A DNA stretch of 64,000 nt from Impatiens glandulifera. Its lineage: Eukaryota > Streptophyta > Magnoliopsida > Ericales > Balsaminaceae. The translations under genes were made by a program, and so were the position numbers. Location: NCBI RefSeq assembly GCF_907164915.1, contig NC_061864.1, positions 22,354,616 through 22,418,615 on the forward strand. Reading direction: 5' to 3'. Below the pieces are notes generated by a model. The model was not told the origin of the DNA. It saw only the letters and a program-made list of their open reading frames with translations, and searched no databases. Below, one piece after another: positions 45,205 through 57,988 of the stretch. Position 1 is the stretch's first letter. Every line of letters begins with the position of its first letter.

Positions 45205-45711
45205 TGGAATTGGGCCTATGGTTTTGAGGCTCAATTTAGTGTGCTTCAATGTTATGTACAAAAAGGGAAAGAAAAATATGTGCGATTATTTGTTTAATTT
45301 TAAAAGGCATGGAATCACATAATTGTGAAGATGTGAATCAAATTATATTATTATGGAAATGTCAACTAAATCACCACGAGATCATATTATGGTGGAGACG
45401 TCAAAGATATCACATGATCTTTACCCTAATTATAAATTCTAAAAACATATATATACATATACATTGTAACGAAAAGAGTGAGTGAGACTAAAATCTAGAA
45501 CAAATAAAGAGAATTAGAGTTTGTAATCTCTATTATAACTCTATTGAATTGATTACCCAAAATTAGAACGTAGGACATGTTGGTCTGAATGTGGATAAAG
45601 TTCTTTTGTCGTTATTTCGTTCTTTCTTACTTTTACGTTATTATTATTATTATTATGTATTAGTGCTATTATTTCATTTTTGTTATTAGGGTGGTAGTTT
45701 TTCACCCCGCA
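45205..45711 (+). repeat. 3' LTR of the 38.5-45.7 kb copia
   Basis: It starts TGGAATTGGGCCTATGGTTT, just after a purine tract, and ends CACCCCGCA. It aligns with 38465-38944 and carries a small TTA expansion at 45643-45655. Confidence 0.85.
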
Positions 45712-46314
45712 AATAAAATTGTTCTTAGAACATGTTTTTAATAAATGTCAATTTTGGGGGTAAATATGTCCATCTATCCTATTGAATTAGCTAAAGTGCG
45801 TTTATTATTATATGTATGATTAGAGTTTAATTTAAATATGTTTAAATTTATTAGTGCTAATATTTATGGTGCAATTAGATTTAATTTCATTTAATTTAGC
45901 TTATTCACTCAAACTATTTTAATAATTTAATTATTATTGTAATATCTGATCAATCAAACTAACCTGTGATCAAATTCTTTATCCTTACATAAATTTAAAA
46001 AAAAATTATTTTATTCATGCAACAAAATTAATAAATAAATAAAATAGTTTTGAGGACCAAACTTTTGTTGGGATATTTGTTGAGCAAATTTGAGTGGGAT
46101 ATTACTTCACACGACATTGACATTTCAACAACTGATCCACCTACCACAAAATACAAAATATATTCTCATGGCTTTATTATTTATTATAGTTAAATATTAC
46201 TGAATTAGATTTTTTTAAGTGAAAAATAAATTAAAATATTAATTTTGTAGATCAACCTAAGAAATAATGTTTTATCATCTTTTTCTTACCAAATATAATT
46301 AATATTGATTTTTG

Positions 46315-46347
<33 letters not shown>

Positions 46348-46362
46348 AGTTCTGGTAAGAAA
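45712..46362. other. Tail of duplication copy A after the copia insertion
   Basis: Collinear with 52980-53822 of copy B (TATGTCCATC..CCTATTGAATTAG, GTTGGGATATTTGTTGAGCA, CATTGACATTTCAACAACTG). Homology ends near 46362. No gene. Confidence 0.6.
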
Positions 46363-46505
46363 CAACATTGTTTGATCTCTCAATCAATTTGAATTTTGGA
46401 AAACTATAAATATTCTTCCTTAACAAATCCTAAGCCAAAATATTTACATTATAACTTCAATTCAAGATTTACTTAAATTAGCCGTACATATTATATATAT
46501 ATATA

Positions 46506-46559
<54 letters not shown>

Positions 46560-48399
46560 GTATTTTATATTATATTATATATATTAATATTAATATATTA
46601 ATTTTTTATTTAATTTAAATAAATATATCTCATAATTTTGTAGTTGTTTTTTTAATAAGGATAATTAATAAATAATATTTAATGCAACTTTAAATATTTT
46701 ATTTATTACTAACTTTATTTTTTTTTAATTTTAAATATTTTCAATGACATTTTACTAAATATAAATATTTTATGATTTTATTTAAAAATTTTAATTATTT
46801 ATAAAACATTTATTTATATATATATATTGTATTTTTATATATTTTTAGAACATATATTTTAATTTTGTAACACATATATTTCTCTCATACTTTCCAAATA
46901 AGTAATTTTTATTAAATTATATGATATATATTTTAATTTAACTTTTTAAATAAATTTTAATAACATAATTCTAAATTAATAAATTTTATATATTTTAATA
47001 AAAATAAATAAAATTATTTATTAATTTAACTATATTTTTATCTTTTATTTAACATTTTCAAATTATTTGTATATATTTGATTATATATATATATTTATAT
47101 AAATAAATGTTTTATAAATAGTTTTAATTTTTTTAATATAATATAATAAATAAATCAATAAAAATATTTATATTTTGTAAAAATAATTATAATTGAAAAT
47201 ATTTAAAATTTTCATATATTTATTTAAATTAAATAAAAAGGTTAGTATAATAATATTACTAAATTAAAACTTTATTAGAATTATTTTTATTAATATAAAT
47301 ATATGAAATATATATTTTATTAATTATTTTATATGCAATAGATATACAGTAGAATACATTTCAAAATTATAAATAATTGAACAAATTTTTATTTAATAAA
47401 TATTATCTAAAAATCTTATTTATATTTTTAATTTTATTTATATTTTATTTATCTTTTATATATATACATCTGCTTAAATATTAAAAAATAAAAAATTTAA
47501 TAAAAAAATAAATAAATAGAATAGTTATGTATTACCCCTTAATAAATCTCTTAATAAATGAAAATAACATGTTTTAATTAGATTTATTTAAATATTTCAG
47601 TTTAATTTATTTGGTTAAAATTAAATAAATTTTGGAAAATTTTAGTAAATAATGATATTTATTGAAAAAATTCTTAAACGCATCATATAATACGTGTTAT
47701 TCATTAACATTATATTTCATTTATATATTAATAATTTATTATTTAATATATATTAAAATCTAATAAATTAAATAATTTAAATTATTAATTTAGCAACATA
47801 TATTTTAGTTTTTATATAGTGAAATAATAACTTAAAAAAAATTATAACTAAATATTATTATTTGATAATATAATTTAGTTACAATATAATTATTAAATTA
47901 TATTTATTTAAATTAATATATAACAATATATTTTTATTAATTAATATTATTATTAGAAAATAATAAAATTTTCTAAAATTATATTTTTAAAATATATTAA
48001 ATTTAATATTATTTCAATTTAATAAAAACATTTTAATTAAAAACATTATAATTATAAGCATCAAAAAAATATAATAATAATAATATTAAATCTAAGTAAT
48101 TGGAAAATCTTTTTTTTGATATATATAAATATATATTATTATTAATTTTTTTATATTATTTAAAATATATTGGATCTGATATTTAATAATAATATTTAAT
48201 ATTAAATAAAATATAACTAATAAAAATATCAAAAACAATAAATAATAATAATAAATAAAATAAAATTAATAGATATATATTAATAATAATAAAATTATAA
48301 TGTTTTTTTATTAAATAAATTTTAATTTTATTAGATTTTAAAAATATTTTCAAGAAACTTAATTCTTATAAAGATTAATTATTAAAATCTTATTTTTTA
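46363..48399. other. Extremely AT-rich spacer between duplication copies
   Basis: Almost pure A/T with no gene or recognised element, including an ATT microsatellite at 46508-46559. Confidence 0.5.
46508..46559. repeat. (TTA)n microsatellite, 52 bp
   Basis: About 17 uninterrupted TTA trinucleotides, preceded by a short (AT)n tract. Confidence 0.95.
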
Positions 48400-48791
48400 T
48401 TTAATAACATTATTTAATATTTTTAAATATGAATATTTATAATTAATAAGATTTTAAATATAATTTATTTTTAATGTATATTTATAATATAAATCAATTG
48501 TTTAAAATATAATATAATAATATTTATTATTTAATTTAGATTATAATAAAACGTTATAAAATATTAATATTTTTATAAATTTTGATTTATTAATAATAAA
48601 TTTATTTTATGTTTAATTATATTATATTAAATTATAAAAATCTAGAAGTATATTATATTCTATAGAAGGGAATCTTTTATAAATTTATATTATATATTAT
48701 ATATGATTTATAATTTGTTATTTTTATAGCATAATTGTAATTTATTACAATGAATTGCAGTATTAAGATCCCACTTAAATACATTTTCTAA

Positions 48792-48905
48792 GTAACACGT
48801 TATATTTTATTTTTTATTTAAAGATTTTGATTAGTAAATGATATATACTAATTTTATATGGTGTTTGGTAGTTTCAACTTTTAAATATAGAAAAATATTT
48901 GGTTT
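48792..48905 (+). repeat. Micro-inverted segment, copy B orientation
   Basis: Reverse complement of 35072-35190. TTTAAAGATTTTGATTAGTA ... GGTGTTTGGTAGTTTCAACT is opposite to copy A while both flanks stay collinear. Confidence 0.65.
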
Positions 48906-49169
48906 AAAATTTGGGTGTATTTTGTAGCCATTTCTTCTTTTTTATAGAGTTTATTAAATAAGATTATCATAATTGAATATTTTAAAAAAAATTATCAATA
49001 TTTTTATTGGTTATATATATATTTAATATTTGCAGTTTAGTTTTTCAAAATAAAGAACATAATTAACTAGTGTAATTATTTATATAGTTATCATTTGTTT
49101 ATTTAAAAGTTTAAACTTATATTTAGAGTGAAAACACAAATTTAGGTTAAAGTAAAATTTATATCAATA

Positions 49170-50230
49170 ATGGTGGGAAATATTGTTGGTTAAAAACATA
49201 GAAATGAAATATTGATGGAGATGGAGTTTGGTGGTTGATTTCTCCAATGATAAAGACGGATAACATTGATATATTGAGAGTTAAAAATATAGGAATGAAA
49301 TGTTTATTAATTGATGTGTGAAAGTTTAAAAGGTCATTAGATTATAAGTCAATTTGGTTTGCGATGGAATAACATATGTGAAAGTGTGAGGACACGAGAT
49401 GAGATGTGATGTCGATTGAGATTTGTGGTTGATTTGACGAGAGATAAGAGGTGTGTGAAAATGTGATGTCACAAAATTAGAGGTCGCGATAAAGGATAAG
49501 AGGCTGGTAACAAATGAGATATTTATTAGGTCGTGATAATATGATATGAGATGACTGAAGTGCAAAATGTTTGTAGTGAGGTCACGAGATATTGTTGATT
49601 AAAAATATATGAATGAGATGTTGATTGATCGAAATGTGAAAGTGTGCGATCGCGAGATGAGAAACTGATTGCCATAGCTGATTTGTCGATGATAAAATGC
49701 GGTAACAAAAAAATATTATATGTTAAAAATGTATGAATGAGATGTTGAATGATCGGAGTGTGAAAATATGTGAGGTCATTAAATTATAGGTCAATTTGGA
49801 TTGATGGTTGGGTTGTTGGTGGAATAAGAGGCGTGTGAAAATGTGAGGTCACGAGATGAGAGATCGATTTTGATTTGTGATTAGTTTTGACGAGGGATTA
49901 GAAATGTGTGAAAGTGTGAGGTCTTAAGATTAGAGATCGCAGTAAGAGGATAAGAGGCCGGTAACAAGGAGATATTAGTAAGCTCGTGGTAATATGATAT
50001 GAAATGGTTAGAGTATAAAATGATCGAAGTGAAGTCACACGATCAATAATGAGAGAGTTTCATTGGAAACAAAAAATTATTAATGGTTAAATATGTAATT
50101 AAAATGGTTGATGTACCAAATTATGAAGAAAAAAAATGTCACAAGATGAGAGCTCGATTGAATTGGTGGTTGATTTGTCGAAGTAAAGATAAAGTTCGTG
50201 GTTATAATATAAGAAGGTTATTAAAATATA
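49170..50230. repeat. Degenerate ~72-bp minisatellite block 3 (copy B)
   Basis: Collinear with 35640-36800, with the same GTGTGAAAATGTGAGGTCAC / GAGATGAGAGATCGATTTTG / GACGAGGGATTAG phrases. Short TATAAA and TA arrays (50290-50365) follow it. Confidence 0.65.
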
Positions 50231-50581
50231 TATATATATATCCTTGAAGTGCAGTCAACAAATTAATATTGATTTGTACATTTTTGAATAAAATTATTGG
50301 TTGATTAATATATATATATATATATATATAAATATAAATATAAATATAAATATAAATATAAAGAAAAAAAATATGAAAGGTATATCATGTAAAATAAAAT
50401 TAATTAAATAAGATTACTGTGATTTGAATGTTATGAAATTTTATTTATCAACATTTTTATTATTTATATATATTTATTTAATCGTTGCAGTTTTGTTTTT
50501 TAAAATAAAGATCATAACTAATTGGTGTAATGGTATATAGTTATTATTTTGTTTATTTAAAAATTTAAATTCATATTTAAG

Positions 50582-50845
50582 ATCTTGTTCTCATTAGATT
50601 TTTATAAAATTTAAACAAAATTAATTTTCTAATAATCATTTTTAACAATTACATTACTTATTTCATTAATCAAAATATTAAAATATTTTATATTTTTAAA
50701 TTATTATTTCTTATTTTATTTATATATATTAATATTTTTTAAGTTTTTTTTATCAAAAATAAATATTAACTCCTCAAAATTATTAACAATTAATAATTTC
50801 TTCTCCCTCTAAATTTTAAAAAAAATCTCAATCCAAATAAAGCCT
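50582..50845. mobile_element. MITE in copy B only
   Basis: It begins ATCTTGTTCTCATTAGATTT and ends AATCCAAATAAAGCCT, ends related to the 4322-4584 family. The interior has TCATTAATCAAAATATTAAA. It lies in the segment of about 870 bp absent from copy A. Confidence 0.5.
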
Positions 50846-50991
50846 AATTTGAAAAATACATTTTAAGTTTAAATTAAAGTAAAAATTATATAAATCAGTC
50901 AGGTTTTGTGTTAATAGTCAATTAATTGTATAGAACGAGGCTTGGGGGAAGTGTACTTAGTTAGTGACTTTTACTGGCTAGGTATCCTTCA

Positions 50992-51256
50992 ATGTCAATT
51001 TGGGTTTAAAAAAAATGGAATAAAATTATTTTTTTAAATCAATCACTCCTTCAAAATTATATTATTTATTTCATTAATAAAAATACTAAAATATTATTTA
51101 TTTTAAATTATTATTTTTTATTATATATATATATATATATATATTAATATCCTTTAAATCTTTTTTATCAAAAATAATTATCACATTCTCAAAATAATCA
51201 ATAATCATTATTTTCTTTTTCTAAACTTTTTAAAAACCTCCATTCAAACAAGGCCC
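50992..51256. mobile_element. Second MITE in copy B
   Basis: Related to 50582-50845 in the same orientation, with a diagnostic right end CTCCATTCAAACAAGGCCC and the shared interior TTTCATTAATAAAAATACTA. It includes a (TA)n expansion at about 51124-51143. Confidence 0.55.
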
Positions 51257-53087
51257 AAGGACAAAAACTTATTTAATTTGTTTTTTATTTTATATAATTT
51301 ATAAGATTTCAAATAAAATTTAATTATAATAACATTGTTTGGAACATTACTGAGTTTGAATAAAACGTTTTTTTGTTAATTTTTTTTTTAAATATCATTA
51401 TAATATTAGTATAGATAAAATAATATTTTAATTATATATATATTAGAAAATTTAATATATTTTTTTTGTTTAAACTTAGATTTACTCATCATGTGTTTCC
51501 AAACAGTCACAAAGTGTATTTTATAATATATAAATTAATTGTGTAAACTATAATATAATAAAAAGTGATAAAAATAAAATATTAATATTTTTATAAATAT
51601 AGTTTTATTATATTATATAAATATATGAAATATACAAAAATTAAGAATTATACTAAATTCTTTTACAAGGACATCAATTACAAAATTTTATTATATATGA
51701 TTTATAATTTTTTTTTAACAAAATAGTAGTTTAATACAATTAATTACATTATTAAGATTCCTAGTTAAATAAAGTTAACTATGTGTTTGTCAATATTTAA
51801 AAGTTGATATTATAAAACACCATATATAATTATTAATATATATCCTTTACTAAACAAATTATTAGTTAAATAAGGCAACATATACCTTTAAATAATAACT
51901 AAAATATAATGCATTAAAATATACTGTTATGTATTATGTAATAACAATTTTTTTCATAGTGTTAATTTCTGTATAGATAACTGCACCAATTTATTTTAGA
52001 TGACTTAAAATAAAAAATTCCATAAATTTAGATAACATTATTGTTTTGAATATTTTAAAATTTTAAGTATCCATATTTGTATTGATCCAAAGAACAATAT
52101 TACTATTTCCTCGGATTTTTCTAGCAAGTAAGGTTGATATGTTTTTATTTTCACCACTTAGATTTAAGTTGGTGTCGTATTTATGTTTGATGCGATATTT
52201 TATTTAATCAGATCGAATTTTTATCTCGAATTTTTATGATCTGAATATTTCTCTTAATCACCGGTGCATTGTTTGTTGTTATTCTATTAGGTTGATTATC
52301 CCTTCTCGAGTTTATATTTGTTCTTTTTTAACAACAAATGAAATGAAATTATCATAGAGTTTATTTTTGTTTTTTTATTTTTAATAATAAGTTATTTGAT
52401 TTGATCTTTAATATGGAGTCTCTTACATGTATTTTCCCATAATTTATACGAGTTTTTTTTATTATTCTGATCATACATAGATTGTCAATTACCATTTTCC
52501 GTTTTGTTTACCTACCCTAGTCTAAAAAGATAATTTCAAATGCCACTCAAAATATTTGGTAGAGATTTTTCTGGTATCATTTTATTGGTTCATTTGACAT
52601 GCTATACTTCAACAATTATCGTTTAGAACTTAAATGAGTTCGTTTATAGAGTAACCCTCAACAAATTGCATAATTGTAAGATCTTGTCTCTTGCAAATTT
52701 TAATTTTGTAAATTGTTATTACAATCTAATATATATATATTATCAATTAAATTTTATTATTTTTGTATATTTATTTTGGTATTATTTACTAATTAATTTT
52801 TTTATATTTAACTCTTAAGTCGTCTTTTACCCTGGACAATTGATTTAATAATAATTAATTCTTTATAAAAAAAATTATATAAGAAAAATTTAGAATTATT
52901 AAGTGTGTAATATAAGTACTTGATGGATATGTTTACCCATTTGGAGGAAATTTTGTGACATTATTCATAGGATTGTCCTTACATTATATTTTAATAATGT
53001 AAATTTTAGGGTAAAATATGTCCATTCAACCTATTGAATTAGTTTAAATGTATTTATTATTATATTTATGATTAGAGTTTAATTTAA

Positions 53088-53293
53088 TTCAACTTATTTC
53101 TTAATAATTTAAAGAGAAATGATTAGATAAGGGAATGACTTGGCATAATCTTATTCGCTGAAAAAATCAAATAATTTCTTTTTTTTCTCTCTTTCCTCCC
53201 ACTTTTACATTTCGAACTAATGAAGGTGATGCGAAGTCATTTCCTTACCAAATTCCATCACCAAATTCTCTCTATATCACTCCTCTAATTTAA
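53088..53293. mobile_element. 206-bp insertion in copy B with 8-bp TSD
   Basis: Compared with copy A (about 45830-45840), copy B carries extra DNA bracketed by TAATTTAA (53080-53087 and 53286-53293). The inner sequence has GGGAATGACTTGGC near the left and GCGAAGTCATTTCC near the right, opposite orientation, so it is probably a small inverted-repeat transposon. Confidence 0.55.
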
Positions 53294-53822
53294 ATATGTA
53301 TAAATTTATTAGCGATAATATTTATGATGCAATAAATTAAGAAATAGGAGGAAATCAATTAGATTTAATTTAATTTAGCTAATTCACTCTAACTATTTTT
53401 AAATTTTAATTATTATTGTAATATTGAATAAAACTAATCTTATATTCACATCAAATCCTTTATCCTTACATAAATTTAAAAAAATATATTTTACTCATTC
53501 CACAAATGCAACATTTTTTTATAAATAGTTTTGTGGACCATACTCTTGTTGGGATATTTGTTGAGCAAATTTAATGGATATTACTTCACATGACATTGAC
53601 ATTTCAACAACTGATCCAACATACCACAAAATACAAAATATATTCTCATTGCTTTATTATAGTTAAATATTATTGAATTAGAATTTTGTTGTAAGTGAAA
53701 AATAAATTAAAATATCAATTTTGTAGATCAACCTACAAAATAATGTTTTATCGTCTTTTTCTTACAAAATATAATTAATTTTGGTTTTTGACAAAATATA
53801 AAATAATTCTAGTAACAAATAA

Positions 53823-55279
53823 TAGATGGAGTTCTCATAGCCTAGTTCGATTTTCAAAAATTTTCACCTATTCATTTTTGGAAAATCATCTTTTTCATTT
53901 TGAAAAAAATGAAAAAAATAGTTAGAAAATACAAAATTTTAATAAATTTTTAGAATAATATAAAAAAATGTCAATTTGTTTCTTTCATAAGCTTTATACA
54001 TATAAATGTTTTATTCAGATCCATTACAATTTCTATATCAAATTAAAATAACATTAATTTTTAAAAGTTATTATAATGGAAATAATAATTATAACAAAAT
54101 AATACACACATTAATTAAAACAAATTATTTTTTTATTAATGAGTTGGCCAGTTTTTGTTTTCCAATTGAATAGATTATTTTTGTTTTTCAGATCCAAGGA
54201 GGTGAATTTTGGAAAAAACATATTTTTTTTTTAATATATTTGAATTTAAAGACTTTTTAAGGAAAGTCTCATTTGATGTTATCTTAATTTAAGTTGCTTT
54301 TCTTATTATTATTATGAATTTTAGAAATTAGACTCATATTTTCTATTTCAATTTAAAATATTCATAATATATTTGGCTACTTTGATTTAGTTTTTATAGG
54401 AGTGAATAAGTTGCAGGTTCATAAACCCGTTATAATATTTTGAAAGAATAAATAAAATTAAAATATATATATGAGTGATTTGTGAATAAATAGAATAAGT
54501 TAAAGCAGTTAAAGTGAAACACACAACATTAAATGATAGGATTACTTGTTTAAAAACAGATGTTGATTTTTATAAAATTGACATGTAAAATTATTTAAAA
54601 TATATTTTATGACGGATCAAATGTCTAATTTTATTTTACTAAAAACATTTTAAAAAATTATAAATTATCGTTATTGAGGGTCTAACCTTCAAGAGAATAA
54701 ATTCTAATTTAAAAAAATATATATCATATTGTATAGTTATTTAAAATCTATAAATATATGTCATTCTAATCTTTATTATTTTTTTTAAATAAGAATCATT
54801 TTATAAAAGTTGCTAAAATAACAACAAACTACACAAGTTAACTAACAAATAACTAAAGAAAAAACATATTAATAGAGTAAAAGGTAAATTAATAAAAAAA
54901 AAAGTAAAAAAAGCTACATAAATCTAATATAATTAGGTCCATTTAATTATTGTTATTACAACCACTTGGTTGAGACTTTATACTTTATTTCTATTGGTAC
55001 TATATATTTGATTAAGAATATATTATTTTCAATCCATCCTTAAACAATAAGTTATCTTAAATAAAGTCTTGTTCCTTTTTTAATAATTTATAATTTCCAT
55101 TAACTACAATTTATAACTTTCATTCAATATTATTTTCTAAGTTTAATTTATTATATTTTATAACTTAAAACAAAAATTACGCGTTTAATTCTCATTTAAA
55201 ACATCTTAAATTAAATTAAAAAAATTATTACATTTTCTTATTTGTACATAGACTTGCACACCTCAAATAGTATCCAAAG

Positions 55280-55367
<88 letters not shown>

Positions 55368-57480
55368 GTAAGAAGCAATACCAACCTCGATAAATGAATA
55401 TTTTTTAAACCAAAACAAAATACTTATTTTGCTAAATTATTTATTTATCGATTAATAAATATAATATTTATCTAAATAAATGAATAATAATTCATTTAGA
55501 TGATATTTTAATTTTTTTAAAATTATTTTAAGTTTAAATTTACTTGAAACTCACTGTAGTTATAACTTTTATGCAAACTTTAAGTATCATGTATTGAGAC
55601 TATAATAATGTGTACATGAATGATAATTAGAGTTAAAATATATACTCAATACCTCATACATAAATATATAATTCTAAATTCGAAAATTATGACTTATTAA
55701 TATGTTTGAAAATTAGTCATTAGATTGAATATATTCATGATATATTATATAAATAAAAATATATTATTTAAAATATAGTGATATTCATTTATATTTACAC
55801 AGAGCCTATAAATACTTCATTTGTATTTCATTTGTATTTATTCGTTAACGCATTTAGCGAGGTTATTCGTTAAGCTCATTGGACCAAGATGGGACCGAAA
55901 AAATTTATTCATAGACGAGGTTATTCATTTATCGATGTTCTACTATACATGACTTTCACTCTTGTTTAAGATATTTTAAGTGAGAATCGAATAAATAATT
56001 TTTTATTATTACATATTTTTAAAATGTGATTAATATAAATTGTATTTGTAACATAAAACTAATAATAATACTATTATTAGGGTGAAAAGTCACGAGTTAG
56101 TTAATAATATTGAAGTTAAGATATTATTGTAATAAACATATTTTAGTTTCCTGCATTAAAAAAAATAGTTCTTTTTATGAATAATAAAATTACATATTGA
56201 TTTAAATATTTAGACTATTAGAACTATTTTTAGTTTATCTTTAACTATAAATATTTTGAGTTTATTATTTTCTTAATTTATAAATTAAGATCACGATCCA
56301 TTTATGTATTCTAATTTCAACTTACCACATTTTGATTGGAAATTCAACCAGACACATTTAATCTCTTAAACAATATTATTTTCTATTTGTACTGCCTATT
56401 AATTATCAAAAATAAACTTTTTTTTTTTAATTGAAACTTTGATACTTTTTAAGTTATATATTTAAATATGAAAATATTATAAAGTTTTTCATTTTAATAC
56501 ATTTGTATCATTATTTAATATAATATCTTATTCTTATTTTATGTAAAATCTCAATATTAGTTTATTAAAAATAATAATTTATATAAAAATTAAAGCATGT
56601 AAATTAAGATTTGTCATAAATATGTAAATTTGAAAACAAGTTTAAATAGTTTAATTTAATTATTTATTGTGTTATGTTTCTTTAGTAATAAAAAAAATGA
56701 AAGCCTTTAAAAATGCTATTGTAGACTTAGAATATAAAAGGTATTCCCTTGTACATATATTGTTGCACATATATTATATTGTTGGTATAATTTATCATTA
56801 AGTGGTAATATTCAAGATTACATTTTTCAATAGTGTAAGAATGATACTTATTTTAATCGAATACATTGTTGATATAAAAATTTTAAAGGACTAGAATTTT
56901 GGAAGAGTGATATTAAAGAGAAAGTTTTACTATCAAAAACAAGGAAGACCACGTGGGGTGGGATACCAAATACAAATAGAAAAAAAAACTCCTAAATAAC
57001 CAAAATCTCAAGAAAAAAAAAGAATTAATTGTGAAAAATAAGTAAATAACAAAAAAATGCAATAATTAATTATATGCATTCAAAATTTACGTAAATAATT
57101 TATAAAATCAAAATAATTAAATTTAATGTCAAAAACTTAATTAAACAATTAATTAGATTTATTATTTTGATAATTAAGATCTAATTAATTAAGAACAATG
57201 ACCTAATAAAATAAATAAAATTATTTAAAATAAATGCTGTACTCATTTTATCTTAAAATAATTTATAAAAATTAAGGAATTAAAATAAATAATTTAGAAT
57301 GAAATATGGTATACATTTCATCTCCTAAATTATTTATTTAACCTAAAAATATGCAAACATAAATAAATAAATAAATTGACAAATTATTTATCATATTTAT
57401 TTTAATATTTTATGTATATTAAAATATTAAAATTAAGCCAAAAGGTTAAAGAAAAATCATTTTCAAACAAATCTTCAAGG
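53823..57480. other. AT-rich intergenic DNA
   Basis: No gene. A possible TIR element lies at about 55375-55950: ACCTCGATAAATGAATA near the left faces TATTCATTTATCGATGTTCT near the right, with AGCGAGGTTATTCGTTAAGC inside. It is weakly supported. The remainder is featureless. Confidence 0.4.
55283..55362. repeat. (TA)n microsatellite, 80 bp
   Basis: Forty uninterrupted TA dinucleotides. Confidence 0.95.
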
Positions 57481-57988
57481 TTTTAAAAAAAAGTAAAATC
57501 AGTAATCTAGTGAAACTAAAACTCGAGGGATCCGCTACAACATGAATTACATCCATCGGATAAGCGCTGAATTTTCATCCAACGTTTCAGCGTTGTCTGC
57601 GTCGCCTAATGCAACTAAGGGAGCATGCATCCGCGAAGTAGGCAAGCGACTAACGCGCGCGTTAGCTCAGTCAGTCGAAATGCGACGACACGGCCAAAAC
57701 GCAACGGCGCACTGACGAAATACCAACGGACCACTTCGCGTCCACGTTCTTGTCCAAAATGACGTTTTTTGGCTCCTCAATCAACGTCTTCTTCGCGATT
57801 GCCAAAAGAATAACAACAACAACCAATTTAATTTTCAAAGATGGAACTCTAGTATTTCTCAACCATTTTAGTTGATTCAAAATTTGAAGGGTGATCATTT
57901 TTCCTACATCTATAGGCATGAATGATAGAAAAATTAAGAAGATTAATTTTGGAACCGGCCAGACAAACTAAACAGAAGTTAAATTTCA
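57481..57988. other. Unidentified GC-rich island
   Basis: A sharp rise in G+C from 57520 to 57800 with CpG-dense motifs (ACTAACGCGCGCGTTAGC, a perfect palindrome AACGCGCGCGTT). Frames on the minus strand (57671-57919, 57849-58031) show no recognisable domain. Could be part of another retrotransposon LTR into which the copia inserted. Not identified. Confidence 0.35.

Larger units (their letters stand above)
38465..45711 (+). mobile_element. Decayed Ty1/copia element with both LTRs
   Basis: LTRs at 38465-38944 and 45205-45711 frame a PBS, a plus-strand gag-pol relic and a purine tract (AAGGTAAGGTGGAG, 45185-45198). LTRs differ by many substitutions and small indels, so the insertion is old. 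The undisrupted site is in copy B at about 52970 (TTCATAGGATTGTCC). The flanks ATAGT and ATAAA are the likely diverged 5-bp target duplication. The element is longer than normal because its 3' end is amplified (42634-45159). Confidence 0.85.
34672..46362 (+). repeat. Segmental duplication, copy A (interrupted by copia)
   Basis: Outside the copia insertion (38465-45711) the order of recognisable blocks matches 48400-53822 throughout: AT-rich leader, micro-inverted segment, 72-bp minisatellite, AT-rich tail, the GATGGATATGTTTACCCATT block, and the block with TGTTGGGATATTTGTTGAGC. Copy A lacks about 870 bp present in copy B near 50490-51390. It contains no gene. Confidence 0.75.
48400..53822 (+). 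repeat. Segmental duplication, copy B (no copia)
   Basis: Direct repeat of 34672-46362 minus the copia. It preserves the empty insertion site at about 52970. Private features are the MITE-rich segment of about 870 bp (50490-51390) and a 206-bp insertion (53088-53293). It contains no gene. Confidence 0.75.

Noticed and set aside
43089..45261. Repeated 136-162 residue frames on the minus strand
   Set aside because: They are exact antisense shadows of the copia RNase H tandem units, share every unit's boundaries, and have no protein family signature.
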